Assembly (NCBI RefSeq): GCF_014211975.1 | Contig: NZ_CP060084.1 | Span: 3,235,001 to 3,299,000 of the forward strand | Direction of reading: 5' to 3' | Length of the DNA stretch: 64,000 nt | Origin: Teredinibacter haidensis | GTDB taxonomy: Bacteria > Pseudomonadota > Gammaproteobacteria > Pseudomonadales > Cellvibrionaceae | In this document: positions 8,789-17,271 of the stretch, in pieces | Layout: every line of letters starts with the position of its first letter | Position numbering within the stretch: position 1 is the stretch's first letter | Program-made: the position numbers and the translations under genes | The notes under the pieces: model-generated | What the model was told of the DNA's origin: nothing | What the model saw: only the letters and a program-made list of their open reading frames with translations | Databases searched by the model: none

Positions 8789-9838
8789 TCAATCTTGCTC
8801 ACAGGGATAACCAAGCCCCTCCACATCGCTCGGACACATATGCAAGCGCATTTCGGTCCAAATAGTTACTGCCGATTTCCCTGGGCAAGTTTCTTTCTGG
8901 CAAGGACCATCATACACCCCGTTACCCTCGTCCCGGATTCCATTATCATTAGAGTCCAAAAAGTACTCACCTACTTCATAGCTAGCATTAGTATTTAGAT
9001 CCAAATACGCCTCACCCAAATCAACAAAGGCCTCATTGTCGTCATACACATTATTTCCATTTAGGTCATTGAAGAACTCGGCACCGCTAGAAAAAACTAA
9101 AACGGGAATCCAAGGGTCATTATACGGGTTGATTATTCCGGCGCCGGCGGTACTGGTCCAGGAGGCGCTACATCTGCCGGAACTTATAGTGCAAGAAGAA
9201 TCGATGGCGCCGTAATACGGAGTCCAAAAGCTAATTCTTGTACCGTCAAATGCATAATTACCAAACTGGTCGGACGCAACGACAACAAACCCCACATTAG
9301 TACCAACAGTATCTAAAGTTCCAGACTTATACCAATCAGCGCCAACGGATAAATGTCCATCGACGGGGATACCACTGGAAACCGTTATATCATCCGAGAT
9401 AGCGGCTACATCACTCCCGATAACTTCGGCAACAACATGAGCGACCGTACTTACCGTACCACTTGCAACGGTTACAGCGATTAAACCATCACCATCGGAG
9501 GAAACGAGCGTATAGCTCCCTGCCAGCGAAATCCCACCGACTGACGTATCAAGCGAAAAACGAACCTGCACACCACCAATAGGATCGCTGGAGGTGTCTG
9601 TCACGACAAAAGTCACAATACTACTTTCGGCGCCACCCTGCCCTTTCAAGCTGATTTGGTCCGGTGAAGCAGACACAAAAGAAAGCATCACGATTCCGTC
9701 ATCAACCTCGATCTCCCCGTCAATTGTCGAGCTATCGAAACTCGGATTATTTGAAGGAGCCCCGCCACAACCGGACAGTAAAAGTCCGAGCAACAGAGTT
9801 AAGAAGAAGGGTTTATAACTGAGCTTTCTCGGTGTCAT
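8789..9838 (-). CDS. Lipoprotein with bacterial Ig-like (Big-1) domain and Ca-binding-like Asp/Asn loops
   Basis: I do not recognise a named gene. The 349-residue product has a lipoprotein signal peptide with lipobox LSGC (Cys about residue 24). An Ig-like segment follows that resembles Big-1 domains (about 55-150: AESSIVTFVVTDTSSDPIGG, VQVRFSLDT...), then probably a second beta domain. Residues about 255-310 hold three Asp/Asn-rich loops of the type D-x-N-x-(N/D) (DLNGNNVYDDNE, DLNTNASYEVGE, DSNDNGIRDEGN), which look like repeated EF-hand or thrombospondin type 3 calcium loops. The C-terminus carries four Cys residues that may form disulfides. It is probably a surface or periplasmic structural lipoprotein. 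It sits alone between priA and ftsN, where E. coli has cytR. Confidence 0.7.
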   Translation of the reverse strand: MTPRKLSYKPFFLTLLLGLLLSGCGGAPSNNPSFDSSTIDGEIEVDDGIVMLSFVSASPDQISLKGQGGAESSIVTFVVTDTSSDPIGGVQVRFSLDTSVGGISLAGSYTLVSSDGDGLIAVTVASGTVSTVAHVVAEVIGSDVAAISDDITVSSGIPVDGHLSVGADWYKSGTLDTVGTNVGFVVVASDQFGNYAFDGTRISFWTPYYGAIDSSCTISSGRCSASWTSTAGAGIINPYNDPWIPVLVFSSGAEFFNDLNGNNVYDDNEAFVDLGEAYLDLNTNASYEVGEYFLDSNDNGIRDEGNGVYDGPCQKETCPGKSAVTIWTEMRLHMCPSDVEGLGYPCEQD

Positions 9839-10166
9839 AACGATATCCGCTGCTTTGAGTTAGGAGGAATTCTTGCCTGCGCCCACTCAATGGTGGGCAT
9901 GGTGGTACTTATAGTATGAAAGCACCCTGACTATTAAGAACTTTAGCAAATGTAGCCGCACACAACTCGCAGCGGTAACATTTTGCTACATTTATACTCG
10001 ATAATATATTAAGTTGTAGACGTAAACCAATAAAATTATTAGGAAATTTAAGTTCAACAGCTCTTCATGTGGTACGCTTTTCAATGTTCTTCAAAGATCG
10101 GTACAATGCTCCCAGCTAAGCTTTAACCACCAGTCAACGCAAACCCAAATCGATACAAATTTTCCT
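9839..10166. other. Intergenic region between divergent lipoprotein gene and ftsN
   Basis: AT-rich 328-base gap with no supported gene. It should hold the promoters of both flanking genes. A perfect GCCCAC/GTGGGC inverted repeat lies near 9880-9900. A longer imperfect inverted repeat at 9944-9988 is listed separately. TACAAT at 10102-10107 may be a -10 for ftsN, but its -35 is weak. Confidence 0.5.
9944..9988. repeat. Imperfect inverted repeat in lipoprotein/ftsN gap
   Basis: Left arm TAGCAAATGTAGCCG (9944-9958) and right arm CGGTAACATTTTGCTA (9973-9988) pair with one bulge and one mismatch around a 14-base loop. It is not followed by a T run, so it is not a standard terminator. It could be an operator or an RNA structure in a leader. 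Function unknown. Confidence 0.4.
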
Positions 10167-10739
10167 ATGGCGCAAAACCACGCCCGAAAAAGTCGTTCCC
10201 ACGCTAACCGTAAATCCGTTGAGACCCGCGTTCCGGCCTGGGTATGGCTGTTTACCGGCTGCATACTGGGCGCCTTTATTATGTTTTTAATGCGCCTCTC
10301 CGAAATGGATCCCGTGCAAAAGGTCGCCAGCAAAGCGGCGCCGGAAGTGAGCGCAAAAAAGGAGAAACCAAAAGCCGAGAAGCCCGCCTCACCCCGCTTT
10401 GACTTTTACGACATTCTCAAGGAAAACAAAGTCACCATTCCCGACTTTATGAAAGAGAACGAAACAACCGGTGACACGCCGACCAAACCCGCAGAAGAAT
10501 ATATTCTGCAGGTGGCCTCCTTTAAAAAGGCCTCCGATGCCGAGCAACTCAAAGTCGAATTGATACTGCTAAATTTGCAAGCCCATATAGAGCAAGCCCG
10601 GGTGCGTAACGGTGAAACCTGGCACCGGGTTCTGGTTGGCCCTTTCGAATCTCGCTCTCAGCGGGAAAAAGCCCGCAGCACCCTAGTTAGCAACAAATAC
10701 GAGGCCCTGGTACTAAAACGTGCGCCCTCTGCGAAGTAA
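10167..10739 (+). CDS. ftsN: SPOR-domain cell division protein (FtsN-like)
   Basis: FtsN activates septal peptidoglycan synthesis and binds denuded glycan strands through a C-terminal SPOR domain. The 190-residue product has a basic cytoplasmic N-terminus, one membrane helix at about 26-46 (WLFTGCILGAFIMFL), a charged K/E/P-rich linker and a SPOR domain at about 110-185 (YILQVASFKKASDAEQLKVE, ETWHRVLVGPFESRSQREKA). Its place just upstream of hslVU matches ftsN of E. coli and the SPOR gene PA5052 of Pseudomonas. It is much shorter than E. coli FtsN (about 320 aa), mainly in the linker. Orthology is inferred from topology and synteny. Confidence 0.85.
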   Translation: MAQNHARKSRSHANRKSVETRVPAWVWLFTGCILGAFIMFLMRLSEMDPVQKVASKAAPEVSAKKEKPKAEKPASPRFDFYDILKENKVTIPDFMKENETTGDTPTKPAEEYILQVASFKKASDAEQLKVELILLNLQAHIEQARVRNGETWHRVLVGPFESRSQREKARSTLVSNKYEALVLKRAPSAK

Positions 10740-10810
10740 ACTTGAAATCAGCTAGGCAGCCCCAACCTTTTCAGCATTCCCTCAGCAACCATAACCATTA
10801 AGGATTTTCC

Positions 10811-11350
10811 GTGGAACAATATCGCGGTACGACTATTCTCTCTGTCCGTCGAGGCAATCAGGTCGTGATTGGCGGCGACGGTCAAGTTTCCCTGGGCAAC
10901 ACCATTATGAAAGGCAACGCCCGCAAAGTAAGACGCTTGTACAAAGATCAAGTCATTGCCGGATTCGCCGGAGGCACCGCCGACGCCTTTACGTTATTTG
11001 AACGCTTTGAAGCCAAACTGGAGGCTCACGGTGGACAACTCACGCGCGCGGCAGTCGAACTGGCTAAAGACTGGCGCACCGACCGCGCCCTGCGACGTCT
11101 CGAAGCCCTTTTGGCAGTAGCCGACAAAGACGCCTCCCTGATCATTACCGGAAATGGCGATGTCATTCAGCCGGAAGACGACCTGATCGCGATCGGCTCC
11201 GGTGGTGCCTTCGCCCAGTCCGCTGCCCGCGCACTGCAGGAAAATACGGATCTACCCGCAGCTGAAATTGTGAAAAAAAGCTTAACGATTGCCGGTGACA
11301 TTTGCGTGTACACCAACCACAATTTCACTATCGAACAATTGCAATACTGA
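10811..11350 (+). CDS. hslV: ATP-dependent protease catalytic subunit HslV (ClpQ)
   Basis: HslV forms the double-hexamer proteolytic core degraded-substrate chamber opened by HslU. The sequence is collinear with the family (GGDGQVSLGNTIMKGNARKV, GFAGGTADAFTLFERFE, SLIITGNGDVIQPEDDLIAI). The start is a GTG at 10811. The catalytic N-terminal threonine is preceded by a six-residue propeptide (MEQYRG before TTIL), so maturation must remove more than the initiator Met, as in beta-proteobacterial HslV and unlike E. coli, where Thr follows Met directly. It is 39 bases upstream of hslU and co-transcribed. Confidence 0.97.
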   Translation: MEQYRGTTILSVRRGNQVVIGGDGQVSLGNTIMKGNARKVRRLYKDQVIAGFAGGTADAFTLFERFEAKLEAHGGQLTRAAVELAKDWRTDRALRRLEALLAVADKDASLIITGNGDVIQPEDDLIAIGSGGAFAQSAARALQENTDLPAAEIVKKSLTIAGDICVYTNHNFTIEQLQY

Positions 11351-11389
11351 GTGGCGCCCCACGCGATTCAGCAGTATTAAGGCTTAGCT

Positions 11390-12706
11390 ATGTCTCAAAT
11401 GACCCCCCGTGAAATCGTCCACGAGCTGGACAAACATATTGTTGGCCAGCAGGCTGCGAAGAAGGCCGTTGCCATTGCCCTGCGCAACCGCTGGCGTCGC
11501 ATGCAGCTGGACAAGCAGTTGCGCAATGAAATTACGCCTAAAAATATTTTAATGATCGGCCCCACCGGCGTCGGTAAAACCGAAATCGCCCGACGCCTGG
11601 CCAGGCTCGCCAACGCGCCTTTTATCAAAGTGGAAGCGACCAAATTTACCGAAGTCGGCTATGTCGGCCGCGATGTGGAATCCATTATCCGCGATCTGGT
11701 CGACCGCTCGATCAAACTCTACCGCGAACAGGAAATGGCCAAGAGCAAACACCGAGCGATGGAAGCCGCAGAAGAGCGAATACTGGATGCCCTATTGCCC
11801 CCAGCCCGCAACGACGAAGAACAAAACCACGAATCCAGCACCCGGCAGATCTTCCGCAAAAAATTGCGCGAAGGAGAATTGGACGAGAAAGAAATTGAGG
11901 TGGACGTATCTACGACTCCCGTCGGCGTCGAAATCATGGCCCCCCCCGGCATGGAAGATATGACCAGCCAGCTCCAGAATATGTTTTCCAACCTCAATAC
12001 GGGAAAAACCAAAAAGACCAAACTCACGGTTAAAAAGGCGTTTAAGAAGCTGACCGATGAAGAAGCCGCCAAGCTCATTAACGAAGAGGAGCTGAAAGCT
12101 CAGGCGATTGAAGCCGCTGAACAAAACGGCATTGTCTTTCTCGACGAGATCGACAAAGTCGCCAAGCGCGAAGGCACTTCCGGAGCCGATGTCTCCCGCG
12201 AAGGCGTACAGCGCGATCTGCTACCACTAATCGAAGGCTGTACCGTGAGCACCAAACACGGCATGATCAAAACCGACCATATCTTGTTTATCGCCTCTGG
12301 AGCTTTCCACCTGTCCAAGCCCTCGGACTTAATTCCAGAGCTACAGGGTCGCCTGCCGATTCGCGTCGAACTCGAAGCTCTGACACCGGAAGATTTTCAG
12401 CGTATTCTCACCGAGCCAGATGCGTCGTTAACCGAACAACAAGAAGCACTGTTGGCAACCGAAGGTGTTAAGCTCACATTTACCGAAGATGGTATTCTCC
12501 GCATTGCCGAGATCGCCTACGAAGTAAACGAGAATACCGAAAATATCGGCGCCCGCCGCTTACATACGGTACTGGAAAAACTGCTGGAAAGCATTTCCTA
12601 TGAAACCGATAGCCCCGACACTGAAATCAGCATCGACGCAGCCTATGTCGAGCTACAGCTGGGCGAGCTATCGAAAAACGAAGACCTCAGCCGTTTTATT
12701 TTATAA
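11390..12706 (+). CDS. hslU: HslUV protease ATPase subunit HslU (ClpY)
   Basis: AAA+ unfoldase that feeds substrates to HslV. The 438-residue sequence begins with the standard MTPREIVHELDKHIVGQ. Walker A GPTGVGKT is near residue 57. The intermediate I domain (about 110-240) is rich in charged residues. Walker B VFLDEIDK is near 248, and the sensor/arginine region GARRLHTVLEKLLE is near 395. The conserved extreme C-terminus (EDLSRFIL) that docks into HslV pockets is intact. It follows hslV and precedes a DUF971 gene by 3 bases. Confidence 0.98.
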   Translation: MSQMTPREIVHELDKHIVGQQAAKKAVAIALRNRWRRMQLDKQLRNEITPKNILMIGPTGVGKTEIARRLARLANAPFIKVEATKFTEVGYVGRDVESIIRDLVDRSIKLYREQEMAKSKHRAMEAAEERILDALLPPARNDEEQNHESSTRQIFRKKLREGELDEKEIEVDVSTTPVGVEIMAPPGMEDMTSQLQNMFSNLNTGKTKKTKLTVKKAFKKLTDEEAAKLINEEELKAQAIEAAEQNGIVFLDEIDKVAKREGTSGADVSREGVQRDLLPLIEGCTVSTKHGMIKTDHILFIASGAFHLSKPSDLIPELQGRLPIRVELEALTPEDFQRILTEPDASLTEQQEALLATEGVKLTFTEDGILRIAEIAYEVNENTENIGARRLHTVLEKLLESISYETDSPDTEISIDAAYVELQLGELSKNEDLSRFIL

Positions 12707-12709
12707 ACC

Positions 12710-13099
12710 ATGAACCTCACTCCCAGCACAATCAAGCTCCACCGCACATCCTGCATACTAGAGGTGGCCTTTGGCGATCAGCGCTTTCGGCTACCCGCAG
12801 AATATTTGCGGGTATATTCGCCTTCCGCAGAGGTTAAGGGCCACGGCCCAGGCGAAGAAGTCCTACAACTCGACAAGGAAAATGTCGCCATTACCGGCAT
12901 TGAACCCCAGGGCAACTACGCGATTAAATTAATTTTTAGCGATGGCCACGATTCGGGAATTTACTCCTGGCACTATTTGCATGAACTGGGAACCCAACAG
13001 GAAGAGAAGTGGCAGGAATATCTGGCGAGAGTCGAAGCCCACAAAACACAAAGCCAAGCGGAAGAAACCGCCGCAGTACGCTGGATAACACCGGAATAG
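12710..13099 (+). CDS. DUF971 family protein (gamma-butyrobetaine hydroxylase-like N-terminal domain)
   Basis: The 129-residue product matches the small stand-alone DUF971 domain: RLPAEYLRVYSPSAEVKGHG, then VAITGIEPQGNYAIKLIFSDGHDSGIYSWHYL. In 2-oxoglutarate hydroxylases this domain binds a metal with Cys/His residues. The free-standing proteobacterial form is conserved next to hslU (PA5055 in Pseudomonas), and related proteins have been linked to iron-sulfur or redox functions. No catalytic role can be read here. Only 3 bases separate it from hslU, so it is in the hslVU operon. Confidence 0.88.
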   Translation: MNLTPSTIKLHRTSCILEVAFGDQRFRLPAEYLRVYSPSAEVKGHGPGEEVLQLDKENVAITGIEPQGNYAIKLIFSDGHDSGIYSWHYLHELGTQQEEKWQEYLARVEAHKTQSQAEETAAVRWITPE

Positions 13100-13207
13100 C
13101 GAAAACCCATCGCCCGAAATCAGCGGTCACCTCCACAGATACCTTGTTGGCCATTACTGCGCTCTTTTTAAGGTACAATACCGAAGTCGAGAATAAGAGG
13201 TTCGCCC

Positions 13208-13957
13208 ATGTCCAAAGAGCACACCACTCACTTCGGTTACGAAACTGTAGACGTCGAGGAAAAAGCCAAACGCGTTGCTGACGTGTTCCATTCAGTCGCC
13301 GCAAAATACGACTTAATGAACGATATAATGTCTGGCGGCGTTCACCGTATCTGGAAAAAATTCACTATCGAGCTTTCCGGTGTGCGCACGGGCAACACCG
13401 TGCTCGATATTGCCGGTGGCACCGGCGACCTCACCGCAAAATTTGCCCGCATCGTCGGCCCTGAAGGCAAGGTCGTACTGGCAGACATTAACGACTCTAT
13501 GCTCAAAGTTGGTCGCGACAAGCTTACCGACAAAGGCTTCGTCGGCAATGTGCAGTACGCCCAGGCCGACGCTCAATACCTGCCGTTTCCGGACAATAGC
13601 TTTGACTGCATCACCATCGCCTTCGGCCTGCGCAATGTCACCGACAAAGACCTCGCCCTGGCCTCGATGTTTCGCGTACTAAAACCCGGTGGGCGTCTAC
13701 TGGTACTGGAATTTTCCAAGCCTCAAAACAGCCTGCTGGAAAAGCTCTACGACACCTACTCCTTTCGCGTACTCCCATTTATGGGCAAGCTGGTCACCAA
13801 CGACAGCGACAGCTACCGCTACTTAGCCGAAAGTATCCGCATGCACCCAGACCAGGAAACGCTCAAAGGAATGATGGCAAACGTCGGTTTCGCCGAATGT
13901 AAATACTACAATATGACCGGTGGTGTCGTAGCACTGCACAAGGGCATTAAGCCCTAA
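13208..13957 (+). CDS. ubiE: Ubiquinone/menaquinone biosynthesis C-methyltransferase UbiE
   Basis: UbiE C-methylates demethylmenaquinol or the 2-octaprenyl benzoquinol intermediate using S-adenosylmethionine. The 249-residue protein has the SAM-binding motif VLDIAGGTGDLTAKFA near residue 65 and the family signatures YDLMNDIMSGGVHRIWKKF near 35 and ITIAFGLRNVTD near 135, followed by the PGGRLLVLEFSKP post-motif near 165. Its stop overlaps the ubiJ start (TAATG), so the pair is translationally coupled. This is the usual ubiE-ubiJ-ubiB operon. Confidence 0.98.
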   Translation: MSKEHTTHFGYETVDVEEKAKRVADVFHSVAAKYDLMNDIMSGGVHRIWKKFTIELSGVRTGNTVLDIAGGTGDLTAKFARIVGPEGKVVLADINDSMLKVGRDKLTDKGFVGNVQYAQADAQYLPFPDNSFDCITIAFGLRNVTDKDLALASMFRVLKPGGRLLVLEFSKPQNSLLEKLYDTYSFRVLPFMGKLVTNDSDSYRYLAESIRMHPDQETLKGMMANVGFAECKYYNMTGGVVALHKGIKP

Positions 13958-14583
13958 TGAGCACAGATCCAAGCTACGTAACCGCGTTTGCTCAAGGCTT
14001 AGAAAGCGTAATAAATGCTGCCTTGAAATACGACCCCGGCACGCGCCGAAACCTCACTAAAATCAACGGCAAAGTGCTCGCAGTCGACTGCCGACAACCC
14101 GAATTGACATTTTATTTTCAAGCCATTGATGAGCAACTACAGGTGCTGGCTCACTACGAAGACGAGCCGACCACAAAAATCGAAGGCAAACTGTTTAGCT
14201 TGTTTCACCTAATGCAGAACCCCGGCCACAGCCTTGCGGATAGCGGCGTCACCGTAAGCGGACAAGTTGCCTTACTGAGCGACTACCAACAGATTTTAAA
14301 AAACCTCGAGATCGATTGGGAAGATGCGCTTTCCTCCCTGATGGGTGATTTGCCTGCCCACCAAATAGCTCAGCTCGCACGCGGCGCATTCAATTGGTTT
14401 CAACCAAAAGGACAGCGACTGCCACAATTTCTAGCGGAATTTCTTACGGAAGAGCTGCGCGCTATACCCGCAAAAAGCGAAATAGAGCATTTTAGCCGCA
14501 ATGTCAGCCTGCTAAGGCAGCAAACCGATCGGTTGGATGCACGCGTACAAAAGTTACTCGCCGAACAACAATCGCAACAATAA
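13957..14583 (+). CDS. ubiJ: Ubiquinone biosynthesis accessory factor UbiJ (SCP2 domain)
   Basis: UbiJ is a lipid-binding scaffold of the cytosolic Ubi complex. The N-terminal part has an SCP2-like domain (about 35-115, KVLAVDCRQPELTFYFQ, then FSLFHLMQNPGHSLADSGV). The C-terminal part is helical with a final coiled coil, as in UbiJ of E. coli (201 aa). Length is 208 aa. The ATG overlaps the ubiE stop. Sequence conservation in this family is low, so the call leans on the SCP2 core and on its place between ubiE and ubiB. Confidence 0.93.
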   Translation: MSTDPSYVTAFAQGLESVINAALKYDPGTRRNLTKINGKVLAVDCRQPELTFYFQAIDEQLQVLAHYEDEPTTKIEGKLFSLFHLMQNPGHSLADSGVTVSGQVALLSDYQQILKNLEIDWEDALSSLMGDLPAHQIAQLARGAFNWFQPKGQRLPQFLAEFLTEELRAIPAKSEIEHFSRNVSLLRQQTDRLDARVQKLLAEQQSQQ

Positions 14584-14601
14584 TTTCACTACAGGTTACT
14601 C

Positions 14602-16233
14602 GTGGCCAAATTTCTTCGCCTGCTTAAAATTCTGCACACCGTCGGTCGATACCGGCTAGATGAACTGGTACACACCAGTAACAGCCCACGCACGCTTAAA
14701 CTATTACTGCTCATATTCAAGCTCTACCCACGGACGAAAGAAAATCGAGGCAAACGCATTCGCCACGCCTTCGAGGAACTCGGCCCCATCTTCGTTAAAT
14801 TTGGTCAACTCCTCTCCACCCGGCCGGATCTTATTGCCGATGACATTGTTGATGAGCTAGACCACCTACAAGATAACGTCGCTCCATTTTGCAGTGAATT
14901 ATTTGTCGAAATTGTTGAGCGAGAATTAAAAGATAGCGTAGAAAACCTCTTTAAAGAATTCGACAAAAAGCCGCTCGCATCCGCGTCAGTTGCCCAAGTC
15001 CACACTGCAGTACTGCACAGCGGCGAAGACGTCGTAATCAAAGTGATTCGCCCCGGACTCGAACCCATTATTGAAAAAGACACACAACTGCTGCGATTTA
15101 TTGCGCAACTGGTCGAAAAATTTACTCGTGAAGGTAAGCGCCTGCGTCCGGTTGAGGTGGTAGATAACTATCGCGAAACCATTTTTGACGAATTAGACCT
15201 CGCCCGTGAAGGCGCCAACGCCTCGCAGCTTAAACGCAATTTTGAACATTCGAAAATGCTATACATTCCAGAAGTTCACTGGGATCACAGCACCCGAAAC
15301 GTATTGGTATTGGAACGTATCTACGGTTTACAAGTTACCGATGTCGAACAGCTCAAAGCTCATAATATCGATTTAAAACTATTAGCCGAACGCGGCGTGG
15401 AAGTGTTTTTTACGCAAGTCTTTGAGCACAATTTTTTCCATGCAGACATGCACCCAGGCAATGTGTTTATTTCCAAAGAGAACCCACAAGACCCGTGCTA
15501 TATGGCTGTGGATATGGCCATTGTCGGCACTCTAACCCGCGAAGACCAATACTACCTCGCCCGCAATCTACTGGCCATGTTCCGCCGCGACTACCGCCAG
15601 GTAGCCGAGCTACACGTGCTAAGCGGCTGGGTACCACGCGACACCTCCATTGCCGGTTTCGAGTCAGCCATTCGCGCCGTATGCGAACCCATCTTTGAAA
15701 AACCGCTAATTGAAATCTCTTTTGGCGAAGCGCTAATTTCACTCTTCAAAACCGCGCAACGCTACCAAATGCCGGTACAACCACAATTGGTACTGCTGCA
15801 AAAAACGCTGTTAAACATTGAAGGCCTGGGTCGACAGCTCTACCCGGAACTGGATTTATGGGATACCGCCCACCCCTACCTCGAACGCTGGGTACGCGAC
15901 CGTTTCCACCCCAAAACCCTGTGGGGTGATTTTAAATACCACGCACCGGAGTGGATGGAAAAATTCCCACAAGTACCACATTTAATATTCGACACATTAT
16001 CGGAAGTAAAACAACTAGCGAAGATTGCACCGGAGCTTAAAGAGGCCAGCAAGGCTTTAAAACAAGCTCAATCGGGTAGAAGGCCCCAGAAAAACCTACT
16101 CAATTTAATAGGTGTTTGCTCCCTCGCGGGCGGAGTTTTCCTGGCTTTGCAGAATTCTTCAGAGCTAGTGAATTTGCCCATCGCATCGTTATTATTGCTC
16201 GGTGCAGGCATACTGGCTCTTATATTGAAATAG
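14602..16233 (+). CDS. ubiB: Probable protein kinase/ATPase UbiB, ubiquinone biosynthesis
   Basis: UbiB is an atypical kinase-like ATPase (ABC1/ADCK3/COQ8 family) needed for the hydroxylation steps of ubiquinone synthesis. The start is a GTG. The family KxGQ motif is visible (KFGQLLSTRP, about residue 75), as are the Ala-rich nucleotide loop (SASVAQVHTA near 135) and the catalytic loop (FHADMHPGN near 285). Two C-terminal membrane helices lie at about 495-540. Length (543) is normal. The metal-binding motif after the catalytic loop reads VDMAIVG where D-x-G-I-V-G is usual, so the Gly is replaced by Ala. The 3' end overlaps the antisense ankyrin-like fragment. Confidence 0.97.
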   Translation: MAKFLRLLKILHTVGRYRLDELVHTSNSPRTLKLLLLIFKLYPRTKENRGKRIRHAFEELGPIFVKFGQLLSTRPDLIADDIVDELDHLQDNVAPFCSELFVEIVERELKDSVENLFKEFDKKPLASASVAQVHTAVLHSGEDVVIKVIRPGLEPIIEKDTQLLRFIAQLVEKFTREGKRLRPVEVVDNYRETIFDELDLAREGANASQLKRNFEHSKMLYIPEVHWDHSTRNVLVLERIYGLQVTDVEQLKAHNIDLKLLAERGVEVFFTQVFEHNFFHADMHPGNVFISKENPQDPCYMAVDMAIVGTLTREDQYYLARNLLAMFRRDYRQVAELHVLSGWVPRDTSIAGFESAIRAVCEPIFEKPLIEISFGEALISLFKTAQRYQMPVQPQLVLLQKTLLNIEGLGRQLYPELDLWDTAHPYLERWVRDRFHPKTLWGDFKYHAPEWMEKFPQVPHLIFDTLSEVKQLAKIAPELKEASKALKQAQSGRRPQKNLLNLIGVCSLAGGVFLALQNSSELVNLPIASLLLLGAGILALILK

Positions 16234-16595
16234 GAAAAGTAACTTACTGTCCCAATTTTGTAATCAGGGAGAATTGTCGAGACAACGTCCAATACCTTCG
16301 GGTTAATCTGCGATAACTCATAAATTTTCTGTTGATGGATTTCCTCGCGTTTAACTTTATATTTAAACATTAACGCCACATTTTTAACTACATCGACTGA
16401 ACCTGAAAATTCGCTGTTAAACGTATCGAGTTGAGCCAAAGCATAATCTAGCGCGTCTGGCCCAGGCCCAGCGCGCTTCGTATCAACCCCATTCTCCAGC
16501 AAATATTCCACAAAGTCTGAAGGTTTCGTGCCTTCCACAGCAGTAATCAACGCCGTTTTGCCGTAGAGATAATATCCATGCAAATCCATCCCCAT
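16068..16595 (-). pseudogene. Truncated ankyrin-repeat-like protein gene, running antisense into ubiB
   Basis: The 175-codon frame opens with one ankyrin-like repeat (YGKTALITAVEGTKPSDFVE, then YLLENGVDTKRAGPG, then PDALDYALA) and a helical stretch to about residue 120. The rest (about 55 codons, 16068-16233) is antisense to the end of ubiB and reads like chance coding. There is no ribosome binding site in front of the ATG, and one or more repeats seem to be missing. I infer that it is the remnant of a larger ankyrin protein whose 3' end was lost when this locus was rearranged. A short functional protein cannot be excluded. Confidence 0.55.
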
Positions 16596-16750
16596 GGAAT
16601 ACAGTTTTAGTCAAATAGTCATTTACTGTCCGCTAAAGCGGTGCAGATCCAAGGCCCCACAACTGCCCCACCATTAGCCCCATGGGGTTTACTCCACAAA
16701 CCCTAGCCCGCGTGAAGCCCCCACGGAGGATTGTGGGAACTACTCCCCCC

Positions 16751-17271
16751 GAGCTAAAAGCTCCGATTTACTTAACCAAAGCACAAAGCCCCGAGCTAAA
16801 AGCTCCGTGTTTGAAGCTAAAAGCTCCGATTTACTTAACCAAAGCACAAAGCTCCGAGCTAAAAGCTCCGTGTTTGAAGCTAAAAGCTCCGATTTACTTA
16901 ACCAAAGCACAAAGCTCCGAGCTAAAAGCTCCGTGTTTGGAGCTAAAAGCTTCGATTTACTTAACCAAAGCACAAAGCTCCGAGCTAAAAGCTCCGTGTT
17001 TGAAGCTAAAAGCTTCGATTTACTTAACCAAAGCACAAAGCTCCGAGCTAAAAGCTCCGTGTTTGGAGCTAAAAGCTTCGATTTACTTAACCAAAGCACA
17101 AAGCTCCGAGCTAAAAGCTCCGTGTTTGAAGCTAAAAGCTTCGATTTACTTAACCAAAGCACAAAGCTCCGAGCTAAAAGCTCCGTGTTTGAAGCTAAAA
17201 GCTTCGATTTACTTAACCAAAGCACAAAGCTCCAAGCTAAAAGCTAAAAGCTCTGTGTTTGAAGCTAAAAG
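16751..17271. repeat. 63-bp tandem repeat array (about 8 units)
   Basis: Eight copies of a 63-base unit. The landmark GATTTACTTAACCAAAGCAC starts at 16765, 16828, 16891, 16954, 17017, 17080, 17143 and 17206, always 63 bases apart. Each full unit holds two hairpin-forming cores AGCTAAAAGCT, one flanked as GAGCT-AAA-AGCTC and one as GAAGCT-AAA-AGCTTC. They are separated by CGTGTTT and followed by an AT-rich non-hairpin segment. Units differ at only a few sites (GAAGC/GGAGC, GCTCC/GCTTC). Because 63 is a multiple of three and the unit lacks stops in several frames, long ORFs appear on both strands. No ribosome binding site supports them. This is a minisatellite of unknown role, not a CRISPR. Confidence 0.9.

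Noticed and set aside
11719..12124. Antisense frames over hslU
   Set aside because: Shadow frames of a highly conserved gene, without ribosome binding sites or known similarity.
16751..17271. CRISPR array
   Set aside because: The whole 63-base unit repeats with no unique spacers, and no cas genes are near.
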